Source: an uncultured Sphingomonas sp. (GTDB lineage Bacteria; Pseudomonadota; Alphaproteobacteria; Sphingomonadales; Sphingomonadaceae). Taken from it: a stretch of 64,000 nt of DNA. Positions 10,888 to 21,122 of this stretch are shown in pieces. The stretch is from the NCBI RefSeq assembly GCF_913776855.1, contig NZ_CAJYQD010000033.1:1-64000 (forward strand). Direction: 5' to 3'. How positions within the stretch are numbered: the stretch's first letter is position 1; each line of letters opens with the position of its first letter. The translations under genes and the position numbers were made by a program. The notes under the pieces are model-generated. The model did not search any database and was not told the DNA's origin. It saw only the letters and a list, made by a program, of their open reading frames with translations.

Positions 10888-10915
10888 GCGGGGCGGGGAT
10901 CAAACCCCGCCCCGC
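10888..10915. terminator. Bidirectional hairpin between aspS and carbonic anhydrase
   Basis: A perfect 11-base stem, GCGGGGCGGGG and CCCCGCCCCGC, with loop ATCAAA lies between the convergent stops of aspS and the carbonic anhydrase gene. There is no clear T-run on either side, so it may be a weak intrinsic terminator or an mRNA 3'-end stabiliser. Confidence 0.75.
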
Positions 10916-10921
10916 ATTGCA

Positions 10922-11545
10922 TCAGGCGTTCTCGAACGTATCGCCTTCCAGCACGCGCAACCGCCCATCGTCGATTGCAAACACCGCGCCGTGTAGCTTA
11001 AGCGTGCCGGCCTCGACCCGTTGCTTGACGAACGGAAAGGTCATCAGGTTCTTGAGCGAGACCTTCACGCCTTCCTGCTCCAGCGCCTTCTGCCCTTCGG
11101 GACCGGTGCCGTGTTCCGCCACGACCTTCTCGCGCGCCTCGTCGAGCAGGTCGATCCAGTGCGCGACGAAGCCGCCTTCGCCCGGCTTGGTATTGGCGAG
11201 CGCCTGCGTCAGGCACGCATTCACGCCGCCGCACGCACCATGGCCGAGGACGAGGACCTCTTCTACTTCCAGCTTGGTGACGGCAAATTCCAGCGCCGCC
11301 GACACGCCGTGGCGACCGCCATCATCTTCGAACGGCGGGACCAGGTTGGCGACATTGCGCACCACGAAAATCTCGCCCGGCCGCGTGCCGAAGATCGTCG
11401 CCGGATCGACGCGGCTGTCGGAACAGGCAATGACCATCACCTTGGGGCTCTGCCCGGTGGCGAGTTCGCTCCAGCGTTCGCGCTCCTGCTGCCATTCGGT
11501 GCCGCGGAAACGGTAATACCCTTCCTTGAGGTCGCTGAAGTGCAT
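10922..11545 (-). CDS. Beta-class carbonic anhydrase
   Basis: Zinc enzyme interconverting CO2 and bicarbonate in the cytosol, 207 residues. Zinc-site residues are visible: C41-S-D-S-R (Cys41, with the Asp43/Arg45 dyad), then G-H-G-A-C-G-G with His102 and Cys105. The [10 protein letters not shown] strand is also typical. The start at 11545 ([10 protein letters not shown]) gives the usual short helix before the zinc site; the 60-codon upstream extension is Arg/Ala-rich shadow of the divergent lipA region. It stands alone on its strand, convergent with aspS. Confidence 0.95.
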   Translation of the reverse strand: MHFSDLKEGYYRFRGTEWQQERERWSELATGQSPKVMVIACSDSRVDPATIFGTRPGEIFVVRNVANLVPPFEDDGGRHGVSAALEFAVTKLEVEEVLVLGHGACGGVNACLTQALANTKPGEGGFVAHWIDLLDEAREKVVAEHGTGPEGQKALEQEGVKVSLKNLMTFPFVKQRVEAGTLKLHGAVFAIDDGRLRVLEGDTFENA

Positions 11546-11655
11546 CAAAGAATCTCCATCATAAGTTGTGCTCTTCCCTCGCGCGCTACGACGCACGGGG
11601 GCCGGGAATGTTGCAGGCGGTTGTCCGTTTGCCCGCGCATCGCTATCTGACGCAC

Positions 11656-12582
11656 ATGAACGAGATGACGCCGCTTCCCCGCCCGCAGCGCGAACGCAAG
11701 CCCGACTGGATTCGCGTAAAGGCACCGACCGGAAAAGTCGTGGCCGAAACCCGTGCGCTGATGCGGTCGAAGAGCCTGACGACCGTGTGCGAGGAAGCCG
11801 CCTGTCCCAATATCGGCGAATGCTGGTCGAAGAAGCACGCGACCGTCATGATCCTGGGCGACACCTGCACCCGCGCCTGCGCCTTCTGCAACGTGAAGAC
11901 CGGGATGCCGCGCGCCGTCGACCCGATGGAGCCGCAGCATGTCGCCGAAGCGGCAGCGGCGATGGGCCTCAACCACATCGTCATCACCTCGGTCGACCGC
12001 GACGACCTGCCCGATGGCGGTGCCAAGCAGTTCGTGAAGGTGATCGAGGCGATCCGCGCCGCAAACCCGACGACGACGATCGAGATCCTGACCCCGGATT
12101 TCCGCAACAAGCACGAAGCGGCGGTCGAGATGATCGTGGCGGCACGCCCAGACGTCTACAACCACAATCTCGAAACCGTGCCGCGGCTCTATCCGACGAT
12201 CCGTCCGGGCGCGCGCTATTATGCCTCGCTGCGTCTGTTGGAGAGCGTCAAGAAGCTCGACCCGTCGATCTTCACCAAATCGGGCATCATGCTGGGCTTG
12301 GGCGAAGAGCGGCTGGAGGTGCATCAGGTGATGGACGACATGCGGTCGGCCGACATCGATTTCCTGACCATGGGTCAGTATCTGCAGCCGACGCCCCGCC
12401 ACGCCAAGGTCATCGACTTCGTGACCCCCAAGGCATTCGATGGGTTCGCCGCGATCGCCCGCGCCAAGGGATTCCTGCTGGTCGCATCGTCGCCGCTTAC
12501 CCGGTCGAGCTACCATGCCGGCGACGATTTCGAACGGATGCGCGCCAATCGCGATGCCAAGCTGGGCGTTATCCGCGCGTAA
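11656..12582 (+). CDS. lipA: Lipoyl synthase
   Basis: Radical-SAM enzyme that inserts two sulphurs into octanoyl groups on lipoate-dependent enzymes. The 308 residues include both cluster motifs: auxiliary cluster C45-x4-C50-x5-C56 ([12 protein letters not shown]) and radical-SAM cluster C71-x3-C75-x2-C78 (C-T-R-A-C-A-F-C). The C-terminus keeps the R-S-S-Y-H-A-G arginine-serine motif that binds the auxiliary cluster. The start is the ATG at 11656 ([10 protein letters not shown]). The stop TAA shares its last base with the ATG of the downstream COQ10-like gene, so they are coupled. Confidence 0.97.
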   Translation: MNEMTPLPRPQRERKPDWIRVKAPTGKVVAETRALMRSKSLTTVCEEAACPNIGECWSKKHATVMILGDTCTRACAFCNVKTGMPRAVDPMEPQHVAEAAAAMGLNHIVITSVDRDDLPDGGAKQFVKVIEAIRAANPTTTIEILTPDFRNKHEAAVEMIVAARPDVYNHNLETVPRLYPTIRPGARYYASLRLLESVKKLDPSIFTKSGIMLGLGEERLEVHQVMDDMRSADIDFLTMGQYLQPTPRHAKVIDFVTPKAFDGFAAIARAKGFLLVASSPLTRSSYHAGDDFERMRANRDAKLGVIRA

Positions 12583-13082
12583 TGCCCAAGCATAGCGAAA
12601 CCCGGCATCTGCCCTATACGCCGGAGCAGATGTTCGACCTGGTCGCTGATGTCGGCCGCTATGGCGAGTTCCTGCCGTGGGTCAGCGCGATCCGGGTACG
12701 GTCAGACAGCGCGACGGAAATGGTCGCCGACATGATTGTCGGTTTCAAGGGCCTGCGGGAGAGCTTCACGTCGAAGGTGCAGAAGGAACGGCCCGGCCAT
12801 CTGCGGGTCGATTATCTCGACGGGCCGCTTAAATATCTGAAAAACGACTGGCGGTTCAAACCGGACGGGCAGGGCGGCACGATCGTCGAGTTCTGCGTCG
12901 ACTTCCAGTTCAAGAACCGCGTGTTCGAGATGCTGGCGGGGCAGGTGTTCGATCGGGCGCTGCGCAAGATGATCGGCGCGTTCGAAGATCGCGCAGCCGC
13001 GCTTTACGGCGATTCGGCGACGGGTTCCTCGGGCGCCACCTCTGGCGGCAGCAACAGTTCGAGCGCACACAACGCCGCCTGA
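12582..13082 (+). CDS. COQ10/RatA-like START-fold protein
   Basis: A 166-residue polyketide-cyclase/START-like protein. In alphaproteobacteria this family is annotated either as ubiquinone-binding COQ10 or as RatA; the fold binds a hydrophobic ligand. Visible: K-H-S-E-T-R-H-L-P-Y-T-P-E-Q-M-F-D-L-V-A-D-V at the N-terminus (family hallmark), Y-G-E-F-L-P-W-V-S-A, and a C-terminal amphipathic helix. The last 20 residues (S-A-T-G-S-S-G-A-T-S-G-G-S) are low-complexity and overlap the 3' end of pncC on the other strand by 79 bases. The ATG shares a base with the lipA stop. A role with lipoate or quinones is not shown by the sequence. Confidence 0.88.
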   Translation: MPKHSETRHLPYTPEQMFDLVADVGRYGEFLPWVSAIRVRSDSATEMVADMIVGFKGLRESFTSKVQKERPGHLRVDYLDGPLKYLKNDWRFKPDGQGGTIVEFCVDFQFKNRVFEMLAGQVFDRALRKMIGAFEDRAAALYGDSATGSSGATSGGSNSSSAHNAA

Positions 13083-13546
13083 AGCCGGATCGCTCCCCGG
13101 CCCTGGTCGCCGAATTGACGCAGGTCGGCGACGACCTTAGCCGGATCGCCGCCCTTTTCCGCGCGCGCGAAGACGACGGTGCCGACCGGCTTCTTCTCGC
13201 TGCCCCCGCCTGGGCCTGCGACCCCGGTGATCGCCACCGCGACATCGGCCTGCGTCACTTCCAGTGCGCCCTGCGCCATGCTCCATGCCGTCGCGATCGA
13301 CACCGCGCCGAATGTCTCGATCACGTCGGAGCTGACCTTGACCAGCTCGATCTTCGCCTCGTTCGAATAGGTCACGAACCCCGCCTCGAACACTTCCGAA
13401 CAGCCGGGAATTTCGGTGATAGCCGCGGCAACCAGCCCGCCGGTGCAGCTTTCCGCCAGTGCGACGCGGCGACCGGCCGCGCGGTTTTCCTCGACCACGC
13501 GGCGGGCGGCCTCGACCAGTTGGGGTGGGAGTATGCTATCCATCAC
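13004..13546 (-). CDS. pncC: CinA-C domain protein, nicotinamide-nucleotide amidase
   Basis: Standalone CinA C-terminal domain (180 residues), which deamidates NMN to nicotinate mononucleotide in the NAD salvage cycle. Visible: V-A-L-A-E-S-C-T-G-G-L with the catalytic serine region near residues 30-38, C-S-E-V-F-E-A-G-F-V-T-Y-S-N-E-A-K, and A-I-T-G-V-A-G-P-G-G-G-S near 110. The start M-M-D-S-I-L-P-P is the first ATG. Its C-terminal 26 codons overlap the tail of the COQ10-like gene on the opposite strand. A two-base gap separates it from the next gene upstream on its strand, so ispDF, the small secreted protein and pncC probably form one transcript. Confidence 0.93.
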   Translation of the reverse strand: MMDSILPPQLVEAARRVVEENRAAGRRVALAESCTGGLVAAAITEIPGCSEVFEAGFVTYSNEAKIELVKVSSDVIETFGAVSIATAWSMAQGALEVTQADVAVAITGVAGPGGGSEKKPVGTVVFARAEKGGDPAKVVADLRQFGDQGRGAIRLQAALCALELLLPPEVAPEEPVAESP

Positions 13547-13547
13547 A

Positions 13548-14063
13548 TCAATTCCGGGCGGCCGACCGACATAGCGGCAGGCGCATTTGGGGGTTGGGGC
13601 GGTCGGCGTCGACCTGTGCGAACAGGACGATCAGCCCGGCGACGTTGCGCGGCGGCAGCGCCTGCACCAGATTGGCGGCACGTTCAATGCGGGGACAGTC
13701 GGCCGCGTCGATATTGCCGACGACCATTGGCGCGATCAGCGACGCGACGATCGGCGCGGCGAAGGCTGAATCGAGCAACTGGATCGCCTGTGGTGCGGTC
13801 AGGCGAGACAGCGCCGCCTTCGCCTGCGGCCATGCGGCGTCGGTTTCGGCTTCATAGCGCGACAGGAACGGCCCACCGCTCCGCCGCAACAGCGCGTTCG
13901 GCGGCAGGGCGTTGGCACAGCGTGCGCCAGCCTGTCGGATCAGTTCGGGCGCGACGAACAGGACGAGCGCTTCGGCCTCTGCCGGGGTAACGCACGCTGG
14001 CGTGCCCTGCGCCGGTGCATTGGCACAAGCGGCCAGCGCCAGCAGCGCGGCGAGCCGCTTCAT
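13548..14063 (-). CDS. Exported protein of unknown function
   Basis: Not recognised. A 171-residue protein with a clear signal peptide (M-K-R-L-A-A-L-L-A-L-A-A-C-A-N-A-P-A-Q-G). The A-A-C at residues 11-13 could also be a lipobox. The mature region has conserved-looking cysteines (A-C-V-T-P-A-E-A-E, R-C-A-N, D-C-P-R, L-C-R-S) and helical character, with no motif I can name. The ATG at 14063 overlaps the ispDF stop by 4 bases. Position between ispDF and pncC suggests only co-transcription, not a related function. Confidence 0.72.
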   Translation of the reverse strand: MKRLAALLALAACANAPAQGTPACVTPAEAEALVLFVAPELIRQAGARCANALPPNALLRRSGGPFLSRYEAETDAAWPQAKAALSRLTAPQAIQLLDSAFAAPIVASLIAPMVVGNIDAADCPRIERAANLVQALPPRNVAGLIVLFAQVDADRPNPQMRLPLCRSAARN

Positions 14064-15202
14064 GCCGGCACCCGCACGGTGCAGATCGCCTGCGCAGCAA
14101 TCCCTTCCTGCCGACCGGTAAAGCCCAGCCGTTCGCTGGTCGTTGCCTTGATGCTGACCTGCCGCTCGGTCAGGTCGAGCAGCGCGGCGACCCGCGCCCG
14201 CATCGCCGTGCGATGCGGCCCGATCTTGGGTGCCTCGCAGATCAGTGTCAGGTCGACGAAATCGATGATCCCGCCTTCTGCTCGGACCAGCGACGCGGCG
14301 TGCTGCAGGAACTGGCCCGATTCCGCGCCACGCCACTGCGGATCGCTCGGAGGAAAGTGCGTCCCAATGTCGCCCGCGCCGATCGTGCCGAGCAGCGCAT
14401 CGGTGACGGCATGGAGCGCGACATCGGCGTCGCTATGCCCCGACAGACCGCGATCGTGCGGGATCAGCACCCCGCCCAGCCACAACTCCTCACCTGCCTC
14501 CAGCCGGTGGACATCGTAGCCGGAGGCGCTGCGCGATACGAGCGTGGACGGGGCGCGGGCTTCGGCGGCGGCGAAATCGGCCGGATAGGTAATCTTGTCG
14601 AGCATGATGTCCCCTTCGACCATCGCCACGTTCATGCCGATAGCGCGCAGTATCTGCGCGTCGTCGGTCGCTTCGGCGCTAACATTCCATGCCGCATGGG
14701 CGTCACGGATGGCAGTAATCGCAAAGGCCTGCGGCGTCTGCACGCGGACCAGCTGATCGCGCGGTACGACGTCGCCAAGCCCCTCGCCACCTAGTGCCAG
14801 CGTATCAGCAACCGGCAGCACGGGCACCGCGCCCGGTGCGTGGTCCAGCGCCGCAAGCAGGCGATCGACGACCACCGCCGGCACGAACGGCCGTGCTGCG
14901 TCATGGATCAGCACCCTGCCGGCATCACCGATCACGGCCAGCCCAGCGGCGACACTCTCACGCCGCGTGGCCCCGCCGATGACGAAATCGACCTCGCCGA
15001 TTGCCGCGTGCAGCAACGCTTCCTGGCCTGCGCCGATCACGACCAGCACCCGGTCGATACCGGGATGACCCACCAACGCGGCATAAGCATGGGCGATCAG
15101 CGCTCGCCCCGCGACAGGGGCAAATTGCTTGGGCAGGCTGCTGCCCGATCGGACGCCGGTTCCGGCGGCGACGATCAGGGCGACTGTGGGACCGGTCTGC
15201 AT
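14060..15202 (-). CDS. ispDF: Bifunctional MEP cytidylyltransferase / MECDP synthase
   Basis: Two steps of the non-mevalonate isoprenoid pathway in one 380-residue chain, the fused form common in alphaproteobacteria. The IspD part (residues about 1-220) begins A-L-I-V-A-A-G-T-G-V-R-S-G-S-S-L-P-K-Q-F, the CTP-binding loop, and has V-L-I-H-D-A-A-R-P-F. The IspF part (about 225-380) has G-Y-D-V-H-R-L-E with metal-ligand Asp and His, G-L-S-G-H-S-D-A-D-V, and K-A-T-T-S-E-R-L-G-F. The start is the ATG at 15202. It is divergent from dusB with a 91-base gap. Confidence 0.96.
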   Translation of the reverse strand: MQTGPTVALIVAAGTGVRSGSSLPKQFAPVAGRALIAHAYAALVGHPGIDRVLVVIGAGQEALLHAAIGEVDFVIGGATRRESVAAGLAVIGDAGRVLIHDAARPFVPAVVVDRLLAALDHAPGAVPVLPVADTLALGGEGLGDVVPRDQLVRVQTPQAFAITAIRDAHAAWNVSAEATDDAQILRAIGMNVAMVEGDIMLDKITYPADFAAAEARAPSTLVSRSASGYDVHRLEAGEELWLGGVLIPHDRGLSGHSDADVALHAVTDALLGTIGAGDIGTHFPPSDPQWRGAESGQFLQHAASLVRAEGGIIDFVDLTLICEAPKIGPHRTAMRARVAALLDLTERQVSIKATTSERLGFTGRQEGIAAQAICTVRVPA

Positions 15203-15293
15203 GGCGCTCGACTAGCGCAAGCCGCACGCGCCCGCCAGCCTTGCCCTCGAAGCGCGGATCGGGTAGGGCGTGCCCAATTTTCAGGCATAATCC

Positions 15294-16289
15294 ATGACCC
15301 TAGCACCCATCCGCATCGGCGATGTCGTCATCGATACGCCGGTGATCCTTGCGCCGATGACCGGTGTCACCGACCTGCCGTTCCGTAAGATGGTGCGGCG
15401 GCACGGGTCGGGGCTGAACGTCACCGAGATGATCGCCAGTCAGGCGGCGATCCGTGAGACGCGCCAGTCGATCCAGAAGGCGATGTGGGACCCGGCCGAG
15501 GAGCCGGTGTCGCTGCAGCTAGTCGGCTGCACGCCCCTCGAAATGGGGGAGGCTGCCAAGCTCGCCGAGGACAAGGGCGCCGCGATCATCGACATCAACA
15601 TGGGCTGCCCGGTGCGCAAGGTGACGAACGGCGATGCCGGTTCGGCGCTGATGCGCGACCTGCCGCTCGCCGCCGACCTGATCGCCGCGGTGGTCAAGGC
15701 GGTCGACGTGCCGGTTACCGTCAAGATGCGGATGGGCTGGGACCATAGCAGCCTCAATGCGCCCGAACTGGCGCATATCGCCGAGGATCTGGGCGCGCGG
15801 ATGGTGACGGTCCATGGGCGTACCCGCAACCAGATGTATCGCGACCATGCCGACTGGGCATTCGTCCGCCAGGTGAAGGATGCGGTGAAGGTGCCGGTGA
15901 TCGTCAACGGCGACATCTGCTCGGTCGACGATGCGCGCACCGCGCTCGACCAGTCGGGTGCAGACGGCGTGATGATCGGGCGTGGCGCCTATGGCCGCCC
16001 CTGGCTGCTGGCGCAGGTTATGGCCGCGCTGTCGGGCGGCACGGCGCCTGCCGACCCGTCGGTCGAGGAACAATATCGCCTGATCGTCGAGCATTATCAG
16101 ATGATGCTCGACCATTATGGCGAGGAAACCGGCGTCAACATGATGCGCAAGCATATCGGTTGGTACACCAAGGGGCTGCACGGATCGGCCGAGTTCCGCA
16201 ACAAGGTGAACCAGCAGCCCGATTCCCGCACCGTGCTGGGGATGCTCGCCGATTTCTATGCGCCATGGTGTACGCGCGCGGCGGCATGA
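15294..16289 (+). CDS. dusB: tRNA-dihydrouridine synthase B (NifR3)
   Basis: FMN enzyme reducing uridine to dihydrouridine in tRNA D-loops; the old name nifR3 comes from its place upstream of ntrBC in alphaproteobacteria, as here. The 331 residues include P-V-I-L-A-P-M-T-G-V-T-D-L-P-F-R-K, the FMN-binding start of the TIM barrel, D-I-N-M-G-C-P-V-R-K-V with the catalytic cysteine near residue 103, V-K-M-R-M-G-W, and V-H-G-R-T-R-N-Q-M-Y. The stop overlaps the ntrB start (ATGA), so dusB is the first gene of the ntr transcript. Confidence 0.96.
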   Translation: MTLAPIRIGDVVIDTPVILAPMTGVTDLPFRKMVRRHGSGLNVTEMIASQAAIRETRQSIQKAMWDPAEEPVSLQLVGCTPLEMGEAAKLAEDKGAAIIDINMGCPVRKVTNGDAGSALMRDLPLAADLIAAVVKAVDVPVTVKMRMGWDHSSLNAPELAHIAEDLGARMVTVHGRTRNQMYRDHADWAFVRQVKDAVKVPVIVNGDICSVDDARTALDQSGADGVMIGRGAYGRPWLLAQVMAALSGGTAPADPSVEEQYRLIVEHYQMMLDHYGEETGVNMMRKHIGWYTKGLHGSAEFRNKVNQQPDSRTVLGMLADFYAPWCTRAAA

Positions 16290-17331
16290 GCGCGGTCGAG
16301 GGGATGCCCTCGTTCGCCGAACTGTTTGCCGGCCTGCCGGCGGCGGCGCTGGTGCTGGACGATGCGGGGTGTATCGCCCATGCCAATGGCGCGGCGGAAA
16401 TGCTGCTCAACCAGTCCGACCGGGCGATGCGCGGCCTGTCGCTCGAACAGGTCGTGTCGGTCCCGCCCGGCTATGGCGACCCGCGCGATGGACGTGCCTT
16501 TGTCAGCTACGACTGCGAATTGCAGCTGCGGCGCGGCGGGCGGCTTCGGGTCGACTTTCACGACACGCCCGCCACCCATGGATCGGCGTGGCGGGTCGTT
16601 ATGCTCTACGGTATCCGCGACGGGCATAGCGGGTCGCGCGCTGCTGGCTCCCGTGCCGCGATCGGTGCCGCGGCGATGCTGGGGCATGAGATCAAGAACC
16701 CCCTGTCGGGTATTCGCGGCGCGGCGCAATTGTTGGCGAGTGAGGTGGATGACCGCAGCGTGCTGACGGACCTGATCATCGCGGAGGTCGATCGCATCGC
16801 CGCGCTGATCGACCGGATGCAGGACTTCACCGATGATCGCCCGCGCGAGCTGCACGCGCAGAACATCTATCCGGTCCTTGCCCACGCGGTGCAACTGGCC
16901 TCTGCCGGCTTCGCGCGCGGGGTCGTGATCGAGGAGCGCTTCGATCCCTCGCTGCCGCCCGTACGGATCGATCGCGATGCCTTTGTCCAGGTGCTGGTCA
17001 ACCTGTTGAAGAATGCTGCCGAGGCGCTGGAACAGGTCGAGCAGCCGCGCATCATCCTCGGCACCGCCTATCGCCACGGCATGTCACACGGCATTGGTGG
17101 CGGCGCGCGTCGGGCCGTGCCCATCGAACTGACCGTGACCGACAACGGCCCCGGCGCACCGGCCGATATCGCCGGCCACCTGTTCGAACCGTTCGTGTCG
17201 GGCAAGCGGGAGGGGCGGGGTTTCGGCCTGCCGATGGTCGAGAAACTGGTCGGGGAAATGAATGGCTTCGTCCGCTATGCCCGTGAAGGATACCCGCCGA
17301 TGACCGTGTTCCGCATCCACCTGCCGCGCGC

Positions 17332-17335
<4 letters not shown>
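16286..17335 (+). CDS. ntrB: Nitrogen regulation sensor kinase NtrB
   Basis: Soluble histidine kinase/phosphatase that sets phosphorylation of NtrC in response to nitrogen through PII (the partner is not in this window). The 349 residues contain an N-terminal PAS domain (about 10-120: A-L-V-L-D-D-A-G-C-I-A-H-A-N), the H-box G-H-E-I-K-N-P-L-S-G-I-R-G around residue 136, the N-box L-V-N-L-L-K-N-A-A-E-A, and ATP lid D-N-G-P-G and G-R-G-F-G-L-P. The ATG at 16286 overlaps the dusB stop; the frame upstream is dusB shadow. It overlaps ntrC by 4 bases. Confidence 0.95.
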
Positions 17336-18786
<1,451 letters not shown>

Positions 18787-18795
18787 TCTCGCCAA

Positions 18796-18814
18796 GTTGC
18801 GATAATGTTGCGAT
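18796..18814. promoter_or_regulatory. Direct repeat upstream of ntrY
   Basis: GTTGCGAT occurs twice with an 11-base period (18796 and 18807), 41 bases before the ntrY ATG, in the 68-base gap between ntrC and ntrY. Spacing of one helical turn suggests a protein-binding site, perhaps of an internal promoter for ntrYX. No sigma-70 promoter is obvious. Confidence 0.35.
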
Positions 18815-18854
18815 TTGACGTGCGTTGGGCTGCGAATGTTGTAAAACGGCAACT

Positions 18855-21122
18855 ATGGTTGCAGCGTTAACGGAACCGAGGCGCGCCACATCGATCCCGG
18901 CGCGGTGGTTCCCGGCGATCGAGGTCGCCGTATTGCTGGCGGTGATCGCCGTCGGCGTCGGCAGCTACCTGCTGTTCGACGGGTCGCAAAGCGCGCGGGG
19001 GCGGCTGCCGACCCCGTCGCTGATGGCGCTGGTGCTCATCGCCAACCTGATCCCGGCCATGGCACTGCTCGTACTGGTCGGGCGGCGGATCGCGATGCGC
19101 CGCGCCGCGCGGTCGCAGATCGGGGGGACGGGCACGCTGCACGTCCGCCTGGTCGCGCTGTTTTCGATCCTGGCCAGCGTGCCGATGCTGCTGGTCACGA
19201 TCGTCGCGTCGTTCCTGTTCCAATACGGCGTCGAGTTCTGGTCCTCGCAGCGCGCGCGCGGCATCTTCGAAAATGCGCAGGTGCTGGCGCAGTCGTCCTA
19301 CAACGAGTTCCTTGATGCGGTCGACGGGCAGAATGTCGCCGTCGCGTCCGACATCCGCCGGATGCTGCTCAACAATCGCTATTCGATCGACAGCGACGAA
19401 TTCCGGTTGCTGTACCAGAACAGCATCGTGTTCCGGTCGCTTAGCGATTCGGTGGTGTTCGAAATTCCCGCCGATGGCCGTCCGCGCTCGCTTGCCTCGG
19501 CATCGATCTACGAAGGACCGCTGCGCTGGAGCATCGACCCCAAATCGATCGCGGCGCTTCGTTCGGGCAAGCCAAGTTATGTCAGCGTCCGCAACCGGCA
19601 GGTCCAGTCGGTGACGCGGGTAATGGACACGCCTTACTTCGTCTATTCCGCGCGCGACATTGATCTTGCGACCTATACCGAACGCCTCAGCCGCACCCGC
19701 GCGATCCTGTCCGATTACGATGCGCTGCTTGCGCGCTCCCGCAGCGTACAGCTCCAGCTGAACATCGCGCTGTTCATCGTGTCGCTCATCATCGTCGGCC
19801 TGGCGGTGTTCGTCGCGCTGGCGGTGGCCGATCGCCTCGTCCGCCCGGTCGGGGCGCTGGTGGGCGCCGCGCGCCGTGTGGCGGGGGGCGACCTGTCGGC
19901 CCGCGTGCCCGAACCGAACGGAACGCGGACGAAGGACGAGATCGGTACGCTGGCCAGCGCGTTCAACAGCATGACCGAACGGTTGCAGGAACAGACCGGC
20001 GAGCTGGTCGCGGCCAATGCCCAGATCGACAGCCGCCGTGCCCTGATCGAGGCGGTGATGTCGGGCGTCAGTGCCGGCGTCCTCTCGGTCGGTCGCGACC
20101 GGACCATCCGCCTGGCCAACAGTTCGGCGACCGCTCTGCTGAAGACCGGCCCAAGCTCGCTCGTCGGCCGCCCGTTGGCGGAAGTCGCTCCCGAACTCGA
20201 CGATCTGCTGGGCGGCGAGACGCAGGACGCGATCATTCAGCTCGCCGCCGGGGGCGAGGCCAAGACGCTGGCGGTGCGTATTACCCGCGACGATGGGCAG
20301 CATATCCTGACCTTCGACGACATCACCCAGCAGCTGCTCGATCAGCGCCGTGCCGCATGGTCCGACGTCGCCCGCCGGATCGCGCATGAGATCAAGAACC
20401 CGCTGACCCCGATCCAGCTGGCCGCCGAACGGCTTCAGCGCCGCTACGGCACGAAATTGGTCGAGGACGACGGCACCTTCGCCCGCCTGACTGAAACGAT
20501 CGTCCGGCAGGTCGGCGACCTGCGCCGCATGGTCGACGAGTTTTCGTCGTTCGCGCGGATGCCCAAGCCGGTATTCCGCCACGAATCGCTGGCCGAACTG
20601 GCACGCCAGAGCCTGTTCCTGCACGAGGTCGCACACCCCGACATCGACTTTACGCTCGATTCAGCCGGTGCCGCACCGCTGGTCTGCGACCGCCGCCAAC
20701 TGGGCCAGGCGCTTACCAACATCGTCAAGAACGCGACCGAAGCCGTCGCCGCCCGACCCGAAGGTACCCCGCGTGGGCGGATCGAGATCGACGTCCGCTA
20801 TGACGCGCAGGGGCGGATGCATATCGATACCAGCGACAACGGCATCGGCCTGCCGATCGAACGCGACCGCATCGCCGAGCCCTATATGACGACGCGCAAG
20901 GGCGGCACCGGCCTCGGCCTCGCGATCGTTCGCAAGATCGTCGAGGAACATTTCGGAACCATATCGTTCGCCGACCGTCCCGGTGGAGGAACGATCGTAT
21001 CGATCATCTTCGATCCCGCGATCCTGGCCGCGCTGGCGGGAACGGGCACGTCCGAAGATGACGATTCACAGGAGGTTACAACGCGCCACCCCATGCTTAC
21101 CCGGACCGGAACGCCCGTATGA
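18855..21122 (+). CDS. ntrY: Membrane sensor kinase NtrY
   Basis: Transmembrane histidine kinase pairing with NtrX, linked in alphaproteobacteria to nitrogen, redox and envelope signals. The 755 residues contain N-terminal membrane segments (W-F-P-A-I-E-V-A-V-L-L-A-V-I-A, then L-M-A-L-V-L-I-A-N-L-I, then L-V-A-L-F-S-I-L-A-S-V-P), a periplasmic domain, another membrane segment (N-I-A-L-F-I-V-S-L-I-I-V-G-L-A-V), HAMP, PAS, the H-box R-R-I-A-H-E-I-K-N-P-L-T-P-I-Q, and an ATPase domain with K-N-A-T-E-A and G-T-G-L-G-L-A-I-V. The ATG at 18855 is chosen over an upstream TTG at 18825, which adds only C-E-C-C-like residues. Overlaps ntrX by 4 bases. Confidence 0.95.
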   Translation: MVAALTEPRRATSIPARWFPAIEVAVLLAVIAVGVGSYLLFDGSQSARGRLPTPSLMALVLIANLIPAMALLVLVGRRIAMRRAARSQIGGTGTLHVRLVALFSILASVPMLLVTIVASFLFQYGVEFWSSQRARGIFENAQVLAQSSYNEFLDAVDGQNVAVASDIRRMLLNNRYSIDSDEFRLLYQNSIVFRSLSDSVVFEIPADGRPRSLASASIYEGPLRWSIDPKSIAALRSGKPSYVSVRNRQVQSVTRVMDTPYFVYSARDIDLATYTERLSRTRAILSDYDALLARSRSVQLQLNIALFIVSLIIVGLAVFVALAVADRLVRPVGALVGAARRVAGGDLSARVPEPNGTRTKDEIGTLASAFNSMTERLQEQTGELVAANAQIDSRRALIEAVMSGVSAGVLSVGRDRTIRLANSSATALLKTGPSSLVGRPLAEVAPELDDLLGGETQDAIIQLAAGGEAKTLAVRITRDDGQHILTFDDITQQLLDQRRAAWSDVARRIAHEIKNPLTPIQLAAERLQRRYGTKLVEDDGTFARLTETIVRQVGDLRRMVDEFSSFARMPKPVFRHESLAELARQSLFLHEVAHPDIDFTLDSAGAAPLVCDRRQLGQALTNIVKNATEAVAARPEGTPRGRIEIDVRYDAQGRMHIDTSDNGIGLPIERDRIAEPYMTTRKGGTGLGLAIVRKIVEEHFGTISFADRPGGGTIVSIIFDPAILAALAGTGTSEDDDSQEVTTRHPMLTRTGTPV

